A stretch of DNA of 64,000 nucleotides from SIG603 sp964370635 (lineage in GTDB: Bacteria; Bacillota; Clostridia; Oscillospirales; Acutalibacteraceae): positions 1 through 64,000 of the forward strand of contig CAYJJU010000012.1 in NCBI GenBank assembly GCA_964370635.1, given 5' to 3'. Under the pieces are notes generated by a model that saw nothing but the letters and a program-made list of their open reading frames with translations, was not told where the DNA came from and did not search any database. Shown piece after piece: positions 16,477 through 24,161 of the stretch (position 1 is the stretch's first letter; every line of letters starts with the position of its first letter). The position numbers were made by a program, and so were the translations under genes.

Positions 16477-17733
16477 ATGTCATATTCACCACCAAATGGA
16501 TTTATACCATATCCAAGCGACCCCGACCTATATTATTATGAGCAGTTAACTTATGACCAAAATGGACAGCAAGTCCGTGAAATTACATATTTTAGTGTAA
16601 GCAGCGGACAAACACAGGTAAACCACTACCCTGTAGAGGCCGTGCAAACGGCACAGAACTTTGAGGTGCAAAATAATTCCGTGGCGGCAAAAATCGCCCC
16701 TAAAAAGAGCAAAACCGGCTTAATTGTGAGTTTATTGATACTCACGCTTTTAATAGCAGGTGGACTTGTGGTATGGCTTACAGGCGCTTATAAAATGCTA
16801 CCGTTTTTCGGGGCATCTAGCGGCACAAGTTTTGAGGAAAACACCGATTTTGCAATGGGATATTATCATTCAGTGTTTTTGCAAGATGACGGCACAGTTG
16901 TTGCGGCGGGAAGCAATATTTTTGGACAGTGCGACGTCGACATGTGGACCGACATTGTTGCAGTTTATGCATCCGGTCATCAAAGCATAGGACTAAAATC
17001 CGACGGAACCGTGGTGGCTACAGGAGATAATGAATTTGGGCAGTGTAATATTGACACTTGGACAGATATTGTAGACATTACTACATCTTATTTTAGCACA
17101 ACAGGCGTAAAATCCGACGGAACGGTTATAAGCACCAGTGGTGAAAGCGATTATGATAGAACATACACCTATACAGACGAGTGGAGTGGCATCGCTCGCA
17201 TAGGCTTGACCGGCGGAATGAGCGGTGTTGTATGTGGATATACAAACGACAACAAAGTTTTATTTGCACGAGATTTCACTCAAACTCAGTCAGATTTTTT
17301 AAGTTCGTTTAGCGACATAAAAAAACTCACCGCTTTCTCCCTTGAAGGCGAGCAGGGCGAATATATCGATTATTATATATATTCAAAAAACAATGGTCAA
17401 TTTTTTGTAGAAACATATGCGTTGCCCCAGTATTTGTCCTTACAAACTGCCGATATAGCACAAAAAATCGATCTTGACAACGCAGCAGATATAGTCACTC
17501 CTGCCAATACTTATGTTTTGTACAAAGACGGAACAGTAGCTGTTTTTGATACCTTCAACGATTTTGAGGAAATAGAAGATTACGGCACAGACGAGTGGAC
17601 CGATATAGTAGCAATCAAATTTAATCTTACCAGCATAATAGGCCTTAGAAGCGACGGAACTTTTGTAAGCGCAGGTAAGAATGATTATGGAGAGCTAGAT
17701 TTAGAAAGCATAGGCATACCGGTGTACGACTGA
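16477..17733 (+). CDS. RCC1-like repeat membrane protein, copy 1
   Basis: A 418-residue protein of unknown function. Residues 1-65 form a conserved Tyr/Pro-rich N-terminal domain (PNGFIPYPSDPDLYYYEQ, REITYFSVSSGQTQV) seen only in this pair here. A transmembrane helix lies at about residues 84-108 (TGLIVSLLILTLLIAGGLVV). From about 125 on there are RCC1/BLIP-II-type repeats (DDGTVVAAGSNIFGQCDVDM, LKSDGTVVATGDNEFGQC) that should fold as an extracellular beta-propeller. It has no secretion signal other than the internal helix, so the N-terminus is probably cytoplasmic. The downstream gene is a paralogue with the same ribosome site and opening codons. Confidence 0.8.
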   Translation: MSYSPPNGFIPYPSDPDLYYYEQLTYDQNGQQVREITYFSVSSGQTQVNHYPVEAVQTAQNFEVQNNSVAAKIAPKKSKTGLIVSLLILTLLIAGGLVVWLTGAYKMLPFFGASSGTSFEENTDFAMGYYHSVFLQDDGTVVAAGSNIFGQCDVDMWTDIVAVYASGHQSIGLKSDGTVVATGDNEFGQCNIDTWTDIVDITTSYFSTTGVKSDGTVISTSGESDYDRTYTYTDEWSGIARIGLTGGMSGVVCGYTNDNKVLFARDFTQTQSDFLSSFSDIKKLTAFSLEGEQGEYIDYYIYSKNNGQFFVETYALPQYLSLQTADIAQKIDLDNAADIVTPANTYVLYKDGTVAVFDTFNDFEEIEDYGTDEWTDIVAIKFNLTSIIGLRSDGTFVSAGKNDYGELDLESIGIPVYD

Positions 17734-17778
17734 TCATATTTCTTTGTTGAACCTATAGATGACTAAAGGAGGCTATTT

Positions 17779-19545
17779 ATGTCATACCAAATACCAAACG
17801 GGTTTATACCATATCCAAACAATCCCGATTTATATTACAGCGAAAAGACAGTTTACGACCAAAACGGCGGACAGTTTCGTGAAATTACATATTTCTCGGT
17901 AAGTAGCGGACAGACACAGGTAAGCCACTACCCTGTAGAGGCCGTGCAACAGCAAACCACGCAACCGCAACCCGTACAAGCACAAGAAAAGAGCAGTGTG
18001 AAAACCGCTACTAAAAAAAGCAGGGCAGGTCTTATTGTAGGGCTTAGTGTAATTACAATATTAATTGCAAGTGTCTTGGTGTTTTGGCTTACAGGTGCTT
18101 ATAAAATGTTATCGTTTTTCGGTGCATCTTCCTCACAAGGGCTAGGCAATGACTTCTCGGTCGGCAGTTATCACTCTGTGTTTTTAAGGGACGATGGCAC
18201 TGTTTTGGCAACAGGCGACAACACATACGGACAGTGTGATGTGGACACATGGACGGATATTACAAAAGTAGTGAGCTATGAAAACCACACCGTAGGTTTA
18301 AAATCAGGCGGCACTGTTGTCACCACGGGAGATGAAAATTTTAGCGACACAGTCGAATGGACTAACATTATCGACATCGCCACAAATGGGTCTTTTGTTA
18401 TGGGCTTAAAATCTGATGGAACGGTAATTCTTTCCCCCTCCTACCCCTTTATGGACAATGTCACAGACACTTGGACAAATGTTACCCAAATAGCGATAGA
18501 CAACAACGCAGTCTATGGCGTCACAGACGACGGAAAAGTACTTTTTTGTGCTATGAACTCCGCCGAGAGTAACTTTGACAGTATTCAAAACGTAAAAAGG
18601 ATAGATGTTACCGACTATTTTTTAGTAGCCTACACAAACGAAAACGATATTTCTATACGAGCTAACTATGACAACCAGTACTCTGACCGCATAATGAACG
18701 CTTGGTATGAAACGATAGACGCCGAAAAATTGGAGCGTGTAGTGGCAAACGGAGACATAATTTTGTCTATTTATGACGACGGCACTCTTCAATCCTTTAA
18801 CGCATATTATGAAGTGAATTTTACTCTGTGGGGTGATATAAGCGAAGTGGCGGTAAGCGAAAATTCTATTATAGCAAAAAAATCAGACGGCACTTTCATA
18901 GCCTATGGCTCTAACGACAGTGGCGAACTTGATTTTTCTAAAATAGGCATAGAGGGTGTCATTGATAACGATATTTTAGAGCTAGACGAAAGCACAGAGG
19001 ACTCAGACACTCAGTCACAACAGCCCGAACCTACCCCAGAGCCGACTCCTGAGCCTACCCCAGAACCAACTCCAGAACCGACTCCAGAACCAACTCCTGA
19101 ACCAACTCCTGAACCTACTCCTGAACCGCTTTCTGATTTAGATATAGTGGCGCAGTTATTATCTTATTATGAAAGCTTTAATTTAGAAGCGGAGCTTGAT
19201 TATTACGAAGCCGTTCCCGAGTCTTTTAGCGATTTCCCTACAGGCCTTTATATAAGAGAGGACAAAAAAGCCGCACTTATGATAATCTGCGACACAAGCC
19301 CTGATTATTTAAACTATCTTCTATTTGTACCGGGCGAGGACGGACGCCTCGACCTCTCCTCGGCCATTGACGAATACGGATACAGTCTGGCAAGTATCAG
19401 TGGCTCTTATGCCGACGACATTATGAGCGATATCTCGCTTGAGGTACTTACAGATGAAAGTGTGTATGTATACCCAATGTGGCGACCCGAACAATTTGAA
19501 TCCTACGCAGACCCGACAGGAGTATACAATAGAATTTACCCATAA
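17779..19545 (+). CDS. RCC1-like repeat membrane protein, copy 2, with Pro-Glu spacer
   Basis: A 588-residue paralogue of the preceding protein, starting 45 bases after it behind AAGGAGG. It has the same N-terminal domain (PNGFIPYPNNPDLYYSEK), a transmembrane helix at about residues 91-113 and RCC1-like repeats to about 395. It then continues with a (Glu-Pro-Thr-Pro)n spacer (about 416-450) and an extra 135-residue C-terminal domain (from LDIVAQLLSYYESF) that copy 1 lacks. The Pro-rich spacer suggests the last domain is held away from the propeller. I do not recognise the C-terminal domain. The pair looks like a tandem duplication followed by domain gain or loss. Confidence 0.8.
   Translation: MSYQIPNGFIPYPNNPDLYYSEKTVYDQNGGQFREITYFSVSSGQTQVSHYPVEAVQQQTTQPQPVQAQEKSSVKTATKKSRAGLIVGLSVITILIASVLVFWLTGAYKMLSFFGASSSQGLGNDFSVGSYHSVFLRDDGTVLATGDNTYGQCDVDTWTDITKVVSYENHTVGLKSGGTVVTTGDENFSDTVEWTNIIDIATNGSFVMGLKSDGTVILSPSYPFMDNVTDTWTNVTQIAIDNNAVYGVTDDGKVLFCAMNSAESNFDSIQNVKRIDVTDYFLVAYTNENDISIRANYDNQYSDRIMNAWYETIDAEKLERVVANGDIILSIYDDGTLQSFNAYYEVNFTLWGDISEVAVSENSIIAKKSDGTFIAYGSNDSGELDFSKIGIEGVIDNDILELDESTEDSDTQSQQPEPTPEPTPEPTPEPTPEPTPEPTPEPTPEPTPEPLSDLDIVAQLLSYYESFNLEAELDYYEAVPESFSDFPTGLYIREDKKAALMIICDTSPDYLNYLLFVPGEDGRLDLSSAIDEYGYSLASISGSYADDIMSDISLEVLTDESVYVYPMWRPEQFESYADPTGVYNRIYP
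19024..19128 (+). repeat. 12-base coding repeat for Glu-Pro-Thr-Pro
   Basis: About nine tandem 12-base units encode the EPTP spacer of the second RCC1-like protein. The units differ at synonymous sites, so the array is not a fresh expansion. Confidence 0.85.
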
Positions 19546-19574
19546 AAAAGTTCCACCCCAAAAGGGTGGAACTT
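19544..19574. terminator. Terminator between RCC1-like gene and degV
   Basis: AAGTTCCACCC and GGGTGGAACTT pair perfectly around a five-base loop (19548-19574). On the minus strand the stem is followed by a run of Ts, so it terminates degV well. On the plus strand the T-tract is short. Confidence 0.8.
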
Positions 19575-19599
19575 TCACGTAAACTCTCTACTAATAAAC

Positions 19600-20436
19600 C
19601 TATTTCCTTATAAATGCAACGCCATATGCGCCAGGTCCTGTGTGTGTGCCTATTACAGGGCCTATTTCAAGCCTGTGGACTTTGTTGTTTGCCGTGTATT
19701 CTTTAAGGGATTTTTGCATGGTTTTTGCGCTCTCTGGCACATTGCTGTGTCCAAAAGTAACGCAACAGTCTGCGGATACTCCACTTTTTTTGACAAGCGC
19801 CTCTATTTGAGTGAGCACTGCAGATTTTCCTCTTGCCTTGCCCACAACAACTACCTTGCCCTCTTTTACGGAGATTATGGGGCAAATTCCTAAAACGCCG
19901 CCTACAAAGGCTACCGCACTGGAAAGTCTTCCGCCCATTTTTAGAAATTTGAGAGTATTAATGCCTGCATAAAGCTCTACTCTAGGCACAAGGCTTGTTA
20001 TTCTTTCGGCTATTTCTTTTGCAGTTTTACCCTCTTCACGCATTTTTACCGCTTCAAAAATTAATAGAGCAAGGCCAAATGTAGTGTTTTGGGTGTCTAC
20101 TATATGTATTCGTGTTTCATCAAATTTTTTCGCCGTAAGCACTGCGTTATTATATGTGCCGCTGAGCTCTTTTGAGATAAAAAGCCCCACTATCTCATCG
20201 CCCTCTTCTATATGCCTTGAAAATTCATCGTGAAAGGTCATAGGTGTGATTTGAGTGGTAGTCGGGAGTTTTTCCGCCATTTCAAGCTTGCTGTAAAACT
20301 TTTCATTAGTCAAGTCTATTCCAGGAGTATAACTTTCGTCGTCAAAATGCACTTGAATAGGTATGATATCTACACCTAACTTTTTTAGGGTGTGTATATC
20401 AACATCGCATGAGCTATCTGTAATAATTTTAATCAT
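19600..20436 (-). CDS. DegV family fatty-acid-binding protein, copy 1
   Basis: A 278-residue cytoplasmic protein of the DegV/FakB fold. It has ITDSSCDV at the N-terminus, LPTTTQITPMTF near residue 56, SGTYNNA near 92 and a C-terminal IGPVIGTHTGPGAYGVAF segment. Characterised FakB proteins bind a fatty acid and present it to the kinase FakA for membrane lipid synthesis. No fakA is visible in this window. A second family member lies at 24162-25031. The function is inferred from the family. Confidence 0.92.
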   Translation of the reverse strand: MIKIITDSSCDVDIHTLKKLGVDIIPIQVHFDDESYTPGIDLTNEKFYSKLEMAEKLPTTTQITPMTFHDEFSRHIEEGDEIVGLFISKELSGTYNNAVLTAKKFDETRIHIVDTQNTTFGLALLIFEAVKMREEGKTAKEIAERITSLVPRVELYAGINTLKFLKMGGRLSSAVAFVGGVLGICPIISVKEGKVVVVGKARGKSAVLTQIEALVKKSGVSADCCVTFGHSNVPESAKTMQKSLKEYTANNKVHRLEIGPVIGTHTGPGAYGVAFIRK

Positions 20437-20610
20437 TTAAAATCCCCCAATTTTTCTTGCGAATTAAAATATTAATAAAAATTATTATACATCAATAATT
20501 TTACCCTGTCAATTAAATTGAAAAAACTAATATATTTGCTGAATTTATAGACCATTTTAGGTAAAAATAATGCAGAAATAGACAAACTTATTTATTTTTT
20601 GTTTTAGGTG

Positions 20611-20639
20611 TTGACAAATGGCTTACAAATTGGTATACT
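20611..20639 (+). promoter_or_regulatory. Promoter of tRNA-Lys
   Basis: TTGACA (20611-20616) and TATACT (20634-20639) are exactly 17 bases apart, and the tRNA begins 42 bases downstream. The stable-RNA gene and near-consensus boxes support the call. The rest of the gap 20437-20610 is AT-rich and shows nothing else I can name. Confidence 0.85.
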
Positions 20640-20681
20640 ATCTAAGCTGTAACAAAACAGCACGGCGTTAAAATTTCATAT

Positions 20682-20757
20682 GACTCATTAGCTCAGCTGG
20701 CAGAGCACCTGACTTTTAATCAGGGTGTCCGGAGTTCAAATCTCCGATGGGTCACCA
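20682..20757 (+). tRNA. tRNA-Lys (anticodon TTT)
   Basis: A 76-base cloverleaf. The acceptor stem GACTCAT pairs with ATGGGTC, the D-arm is AGCTCAGCTGGCAGAGC, the anticodon stem-loop CTGACTTTTAATCAG carries TTT, and the T-arm is GGAGTTCAAATCTCC. The discriminator A and CCA are encoded in the DNA. Confidence 0.96.
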
Positions 20758-20758
20758 C

Positions 20759-20797
20759 AAAATCCAATCGATTTTCGGTTGGATTTTTTATTTTTGC
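20759..20797 (+). terminator. Terminator after tRNA-Lys
   Basis: AAAATCCAA and TTGGATTTT pair around an 11-base loop and are followed by a T-rich run. It starts one base after the encoded CCA and separates the tRNA from lexA. Confidence 0.85.
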
Positions 20798-20824
20798 ATT
20801 TGCGGGTTTTTCGACAGTCTAAAC

Positions 20825-20864
20825 CAAACATTTGTTTGCTTTTTTATTTATAGTGTGTTATACT
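20825..20864 (+). promoter_or_regulatory. lexA promoter with LexA box
   Basis: CAAAC-ATTT-GTTTG (20825-20838) is an inverted repeat with the same four-base centre as the box in the radC-uvrB promoter. It overlaps a -35-like TTGCTT (20836-20841). TATACT (20859-20864) follows 17 bases later. This fits autorepression by LexA. Confidence 0.8.
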
Positions 20865-20902
20865 GTTTTTATAAAGATAACTATACTAAATGGAGTGTAT
20901 AT

Positions 20903-21487
20903 ATGAAGAGCTTAACTGAAAGCCAGAGAAAAGTGTATGAATTTTTGAGAGAAGCCGGCATGAGCGGTGTTCCGCCTACTGTAAGAGAGATATGTTTTGC
21001 CACAGGTCTTTCTTCGACGTCTACCGTGCATAATCATCTAAAAACCCTTGAAAAACTTGGGTATATACAAAGGGATAATGGTAAAAATAGAAGTGTTGTT
21101 GTTACCGGAACAAACAGTGTGGCGCAGGTGCCTATTTTGGGCACTGTCACGGCCGGAGCGCCTATACTTGCGGTCGAGGACATTGTGGGTTATATCCCTT
21201 TCCCTGAAAACAACAGCGGCCACGAGCTTTTTGCCCTACATGTCAAAGGCTATAGCATGAAAGATGTGGGCATTTTAGACGGAGACTATGTCATTGCACA
21301 AAGGACAGATGTTGCGCAAAACTCGCAAATTGTTGTTGCGATGATAGACGACGAAGCAACTGTTAAGAGATATTTTAAGGAAAAGGACACTATAAAGCTT
21401 CAAGCCGAAAACGAAGAATTTGAGCCTATTTATTCAAAAGACGTACAAGTTTTAGGAAAAGTAGTGTCTGTTATAAGATATTATTAA
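20903..21487 (+). CDS. lexA: LexA repressor (SOS regulator, autoprotease)
   Basis: A 194-residue repressor. The winged helix covers residues 1-65 (SLTESQRKVYEFL, PPTVREICFATGLSSTSTV). The self-cleavage site is the Ala-Gly in VTAGAPI near residue 90. The serine of KGYSMKD (near 118) and the lysine of ATVKRYF (near 155) form the catalytic dyad. RecA filaments stimulate cleavage and derepress SOS genes. The start ATG at 20903 has GGAG seven bases upstream; longer readings run back into the tRNA terminator. A LexA box lies in its own promoter and another at radC-uvrB. Confidence 0.97.
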   Translation: MKSLTESQRKVYEFLREAGMSGVPPTVREICFATGLSSTSTVHNHLKTLEKLGYIQRDNGKNRSVVVTGTNSVAQVPILGTVTAGAPILAVEDIVGYIPFPENNSGHELFALHVKGYSMKDVGILDGDYVIAQRTDVAQNSQIVVAMIDDEATVKRYFKEKDTIKLQAENEEFEPIYSKDVQVLGKVVSVIRYY

Positions 21488-21581
21488 AGATATAAAAAAG
21501 TTAATAATTTTCCCTTAAATTCTTTAATCTTTATTCATAGCATATTAACAACTAAATTTTTAACTGAGTTATAATATAGGT

Positions 21582-21690
21582 GTACTAACAAAGGAACCGC
21601 ACCTTTTTGGTACATGTTCTACCCTCCTCAAATAAACCCCTAACTAGAAAGCACCCAACCGCAATGGGTGCTTTCATACTTTTTATATGT
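21582..21690 (+). ncRNA. Candidate small RNA with C-rich seed and terminator
   Basis: Between lexA and spoIIQ a TATAAT (21570-21575, with TTAACA 19 bases upstream) is followed by about 110 bases without an open frame. The stretch has a hairpin (GAAC-cgc-ACC-TTTTT-GGT-acat-GTTC, 21594-21620), an unpaired C-rich stretch CCCTCCTC with a later CCCC, and a 10-pair hairpin AAAGCACCCA/TGGGTGCTTT (21648-21674) leading into T-rich DNA. The CCCTCCTC is complementary to strong ribosome sites. That layout fits a trans-acting small RNA, but I cannot assign it to a known family. Confidence 0.42.
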
Positions 21691-21754
21691 TTTTTAAAAT
21701 TTGCAAGCCGAATTTCATTACATTGTGACAGGAAATTTTATAAAAACCACACGG

Positions 21755-21864
21755 ACGACGAAACGTCGCCCCTACGCCGTATTTTTCGATTTTATTGAAA
21801 ACAAATATAATCAAAAAATGCGAAGCATTTCACCACAATTATTAATTATTAACTATCAACTATC
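21755..21864 (+). repeat. Composite palindromic intergenic element
   Basis: GGACGACGAAACGTCGCCCC (21758-21777) is followed by AAAAATGCGAAGCATTTCAC (palindrome, about 21817-21836) with CACCACAA. A period-7 run of TATTAAC/TATCAAC units leads up to a terminator. The same order of parts recurs at 28966, 51731, 51938 and 62750. Confidence 0.7.
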
Positions 21865-21890
21865 AAAACACCTTCTGGTGTTTTTTTATT
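21865..21890 (+). terminator. Rho-independent terminator upstream of spoIIQ
   Basis: AAAACACC-TTCT-GGTGTTTT is followed by further Ts. It blocks read-through from lexA or the candidate small RNA into the spoIIQ-like gene. Confidence 0.8.
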
Positions 21891-21972
21891 TTATTTGGAT
21901 AAATCACCTTATATCGGAAAAAATACTTTTACATAAAAAAATTTTTACAATAAATATAAAGGTGGTATCATC

Positions 21973-22713
21973 ATGAAAAATTTAAAAGAAAAAAGAAGCC
22001 TGTATCTTGCGCTTGCGGTATGCCTTATGGCCGTTGGAATTGCGGCATTTGGCACTTATGCCGGGGTTAGCACATACATGTCAGACCTTTCTACCCCCGA
22101 AGAAATCTTACAAAATGCCGAAAAGGACGATAACGCCCAGCCTCTTAGCCCTCAAAGCACTCCGCTTCCAACGCCTGCACCCACAGCACAGCCAACCCCC
22201 TCACCTACTGCCCAGCCCGTACAAGAGACCGAGGCCCCTGTAGTTATCACTCCAGCCCCTGAAGAGCCCGAGACAGACACCACAAACGCCGTGCCCTATA
22301 CCTTAAATGTAGACTTCACCCTACCTATTCAGGCAGGTGAAATAAGCACAGTTTTCAGCGACGGACTGCTTGTGTATAACGAAACAATGAAAGACTGGCG
22401 AACCCATAACGGACTGGACTTTTTAGCAAATATTGGCGACCCAGTTTTCGCCTGCAACAACGGCATCGTGACAGAGGTTTATAGCGACCTGCTTTTAGGA
22501 AATGTAGTGGTTGTAGAACATGGCGAATATGATTTTTATTACTGCGGACTAGGCGACACGGCGCTAGTTGCGGTAGGCGACGTAGTGTCAAGTGCAACAA
22601 CCTTAGGCTCGGTATCAAACGTGCCACTTGAAGCAAATTCTACCCACCTTCATTTAGAGGTCAAACAAAACGGCTCGTATATAAACCCAAAATCGGTTTT
22701 ACTTCCAGAATAA
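21973..22713 (+). CDS. spoIIQ: M23 family endopeptidase, SpoIIQ-like
   Basis: A 246-residue protein with one N-terminal transmembrane helix (about residues 10-32), a Pro/Thr/Gln-rich linker (about 45-105) and a C-terminal M23/LytM domain. Zinc ligands are in THNGLDF (HxxxD) and in STHLHLEV (HxH), so the site looks intact, as in many clostridial SpoIIQ proteins. The WRTHNGLDF opening of the domain is typical of SpoIIQ, which links forespore to mother cell during engulfment. The alternative is a generic membrane-bound M23 peptidase. I could not identify a sigma-F-type promoter. The ribosome site is AAAGGTGG. Confidence 0.78.
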   Translation: MKNLKEKRSLYLALAVCLMAVGIAAFGTYAGVSTYMSDLSTPEEILQNAEKDDNAQPLSPQSTPLPTPAPTAQPTPSPTAQPVQETEAPVVITPAPEEPETDTTNAVPYTLNVDFTLPIQAGEISTVFSDGLLVYNETMKDWRTHNGLDFLANIGDPVFACNNGIVTEVYSDLLLGNVVVVEHGEYDFYYCGLGDTALVAVGDVVSSATTLGSVSNVPLEANSTHLHLEVKQNGSYINPKSVLLPE

Positions 22714-22754
22714 ATCGTTTTGTCAGAGTGGCAAAGATTAAAAGTTTTTGTTAA

Positions 22755-22899
22755 GTTTTTTCAAAAACTTACGGGTTCTTAGGGCAGAGCCTTAAGGCGT
22801 TTTCCGCAGAAAACGAAATCTTTATCCTTAGAAGAGCATTTTTGAAGGTGAATTTTGCCCTAAAAGGGCAAAAGAGGAAAGTTTTTGCGATAGAAAAAG
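22755..22899 (+). repeat. Three-hairpin dispersed repeat, copy B
   Basis: This is the same element as 57-196 in the other orientation. CGTTTTC-cgca-GAAAACG and TTTTGCCC-taaaa-GGGCAAAA are preserved exactly, while the first palindrome (CTTAGGGC..GCCTTAAG) has decayed by a base. Extra bases relative to copy A shift the reading frame. Confidence 0.7.
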
Positions 22900-22958
22900 T
22901 TTCCTTATACCTACCCATTTGTGCAACTTTTTCCCTAACAGAGGTTTATAAACAGTTC

Positions 22959-22998
22959 GAGGCTGTGACGATAATTCGTCACAGCCTCTTGATTTTGC
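22959..22998. terminator. Terminator between spoIIQ and the Gfo/Idh gene
   Basis: GAGGCTGTGACG and CGTCACAGCCTC form a perfect 12-pair stem with an ATAATT loop, then TTGATTTTG on the plus strand. It lies between convergent genes. Confidence 0.8.
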
Positions 22999-23007
22999 TA
23001 TTTATTA

Positions 23008-24054
23008 TTAAAAATACACTACTTGATTTTTCTCTGCCGACTCGAAAATAGCTTCCATAAGTTTCATAAGCTGTCTTTGTTCGTCGTGAGTTATGAGTGG
23101 CTTCTCTTCGCCGTTTACAGATTTTGCTATGTTTCTATAATAATCTTTTATGTCGCTGTCTATTCTTACAAGTGGCACTTCTTTTATTGTGTCTGCAGTT
23201 CTTGGTGCCATTGTTTTTGTTAGACCTGCGGCTGTTATAATGGGCACGGCGTCATGTTTTGCTGTTGTGGTCGCAATTACCGACTTTCCGTTAATATCCC
23301 AGTCTTCTATCACAGATGTTCCGTTTAGGCCTTGTATGTACCATCTTGGAAGATTTACAAAGTTGCTTGTTCCAACTTCTACATGGAAAGTTAGACCATC
23401 ATCAAATGTAAATAGAGCCTTAAATCCATCGTCAACTTCTTCGTTAGTCACGTTTGAAAGCTGTGCATACACGGACACAGGCATTTTGCCTATCATCATG
23501 TTCATTTGGTCAAGTAGGTGAACGCCCCAGTCTAGAACCATTCCGCCGCCTTGAGCTATAGTGTTTCTCCAGTCACCCGGAATACCTCTTGAACCGTGAA
23601 CTCTTGATTCTATATTGAAAATTCTACCCATGTCGTTTGACTCATAAATTTTCTTTGCAACAAGATAGTCCTCGTCCCAACGTCTATTTTGATGAACTGT
23701 GAAAATTTTGCCGTATTTATTTGAAGCGTCTATCATTCTTTCTAAAACTTCTGTGCTCATAGTAACAGGTTTTTCGCAAACTACGTTTTTGCCTGCCGCC
23801 AAAGCCTTTACTACAACCTCTTCATGCACGTCATTAGGTATTGCCACCGTGACAACATCTATGCTCTCGTCTGCCAAAAGCTCTTCTAAAGTTTCATAGG
23901 CTTTAATTCCGTTTTCCTCTGCTACTTTATTTCTCTCAGGCTTAATATCATAAACACCTGCAAGTTTAACCTCAGGTATTTGTGAAATATAACGAGTGTG
24001 CCAGCCACCCATTCCGCCGTATCCAACAACGGCAACCGATACTACTTTGCTCAT
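23008..24054 (-). CDS. Gfo/Idh/MocA family NAD(P)-dependent oxidoreductase
   Basis: A 348-residue dehydrogenase. The N-terminal Rossmann fold has VVGYGGMGGWHTRYI, the family hallmark CEKPVTM lies near residue 94, and the C-terminal alpha/beta domain contains the substrate-pocket segment WDWGVH-like MVLDWGVHLLDQ near 178. Family members oxidise or reduce sugars, inositols or related polyols; the substrate cannot be told from the sequence. It stands alone between a terminator and a degV gene, with no visible sugar-uptake genes next to it. Confidence 0.92.
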   Translation of the reverse strand: MSKVVSVAVVGYGGMGGWHTRYISQIPEVKLAGVYDIKPERNKVAEENGIKAYETLEELLADESIDVVTVAIPNDVHEEVVVKALAAGKNVVCEKPVTMSTEVLERMIDASNKYGKIFTVHQNRRWDEDYLVAKKIYESNDMGRIFNIESRVHGSRGIPGDWRNTIAQGGGMVLDWGVHLLDQMNMMIGKMPVSVYAQLSNVTNEEVDDGFKALFTFDDGLTFHVEVGTSNFVNLPRWYIQGLNGTSVIEDWDINGKSVIATTTAKHDAVPIITAAGLTKTMAPRTADTIKEVPLVRIDSDIKDYYRNIAKSVNGEEKPLITHDEQRQLMKLMEAIFESAEKNQVVYF

Positions 24055-24161
24055 AACATACTTCTCCTCTCAAAAGAAACATTATCATATTTTACAATAA
24101 TTATAACTTATCAATTCAACAATTCATATAAATTAACTATGCATAAATTGTAAAAATCTAT

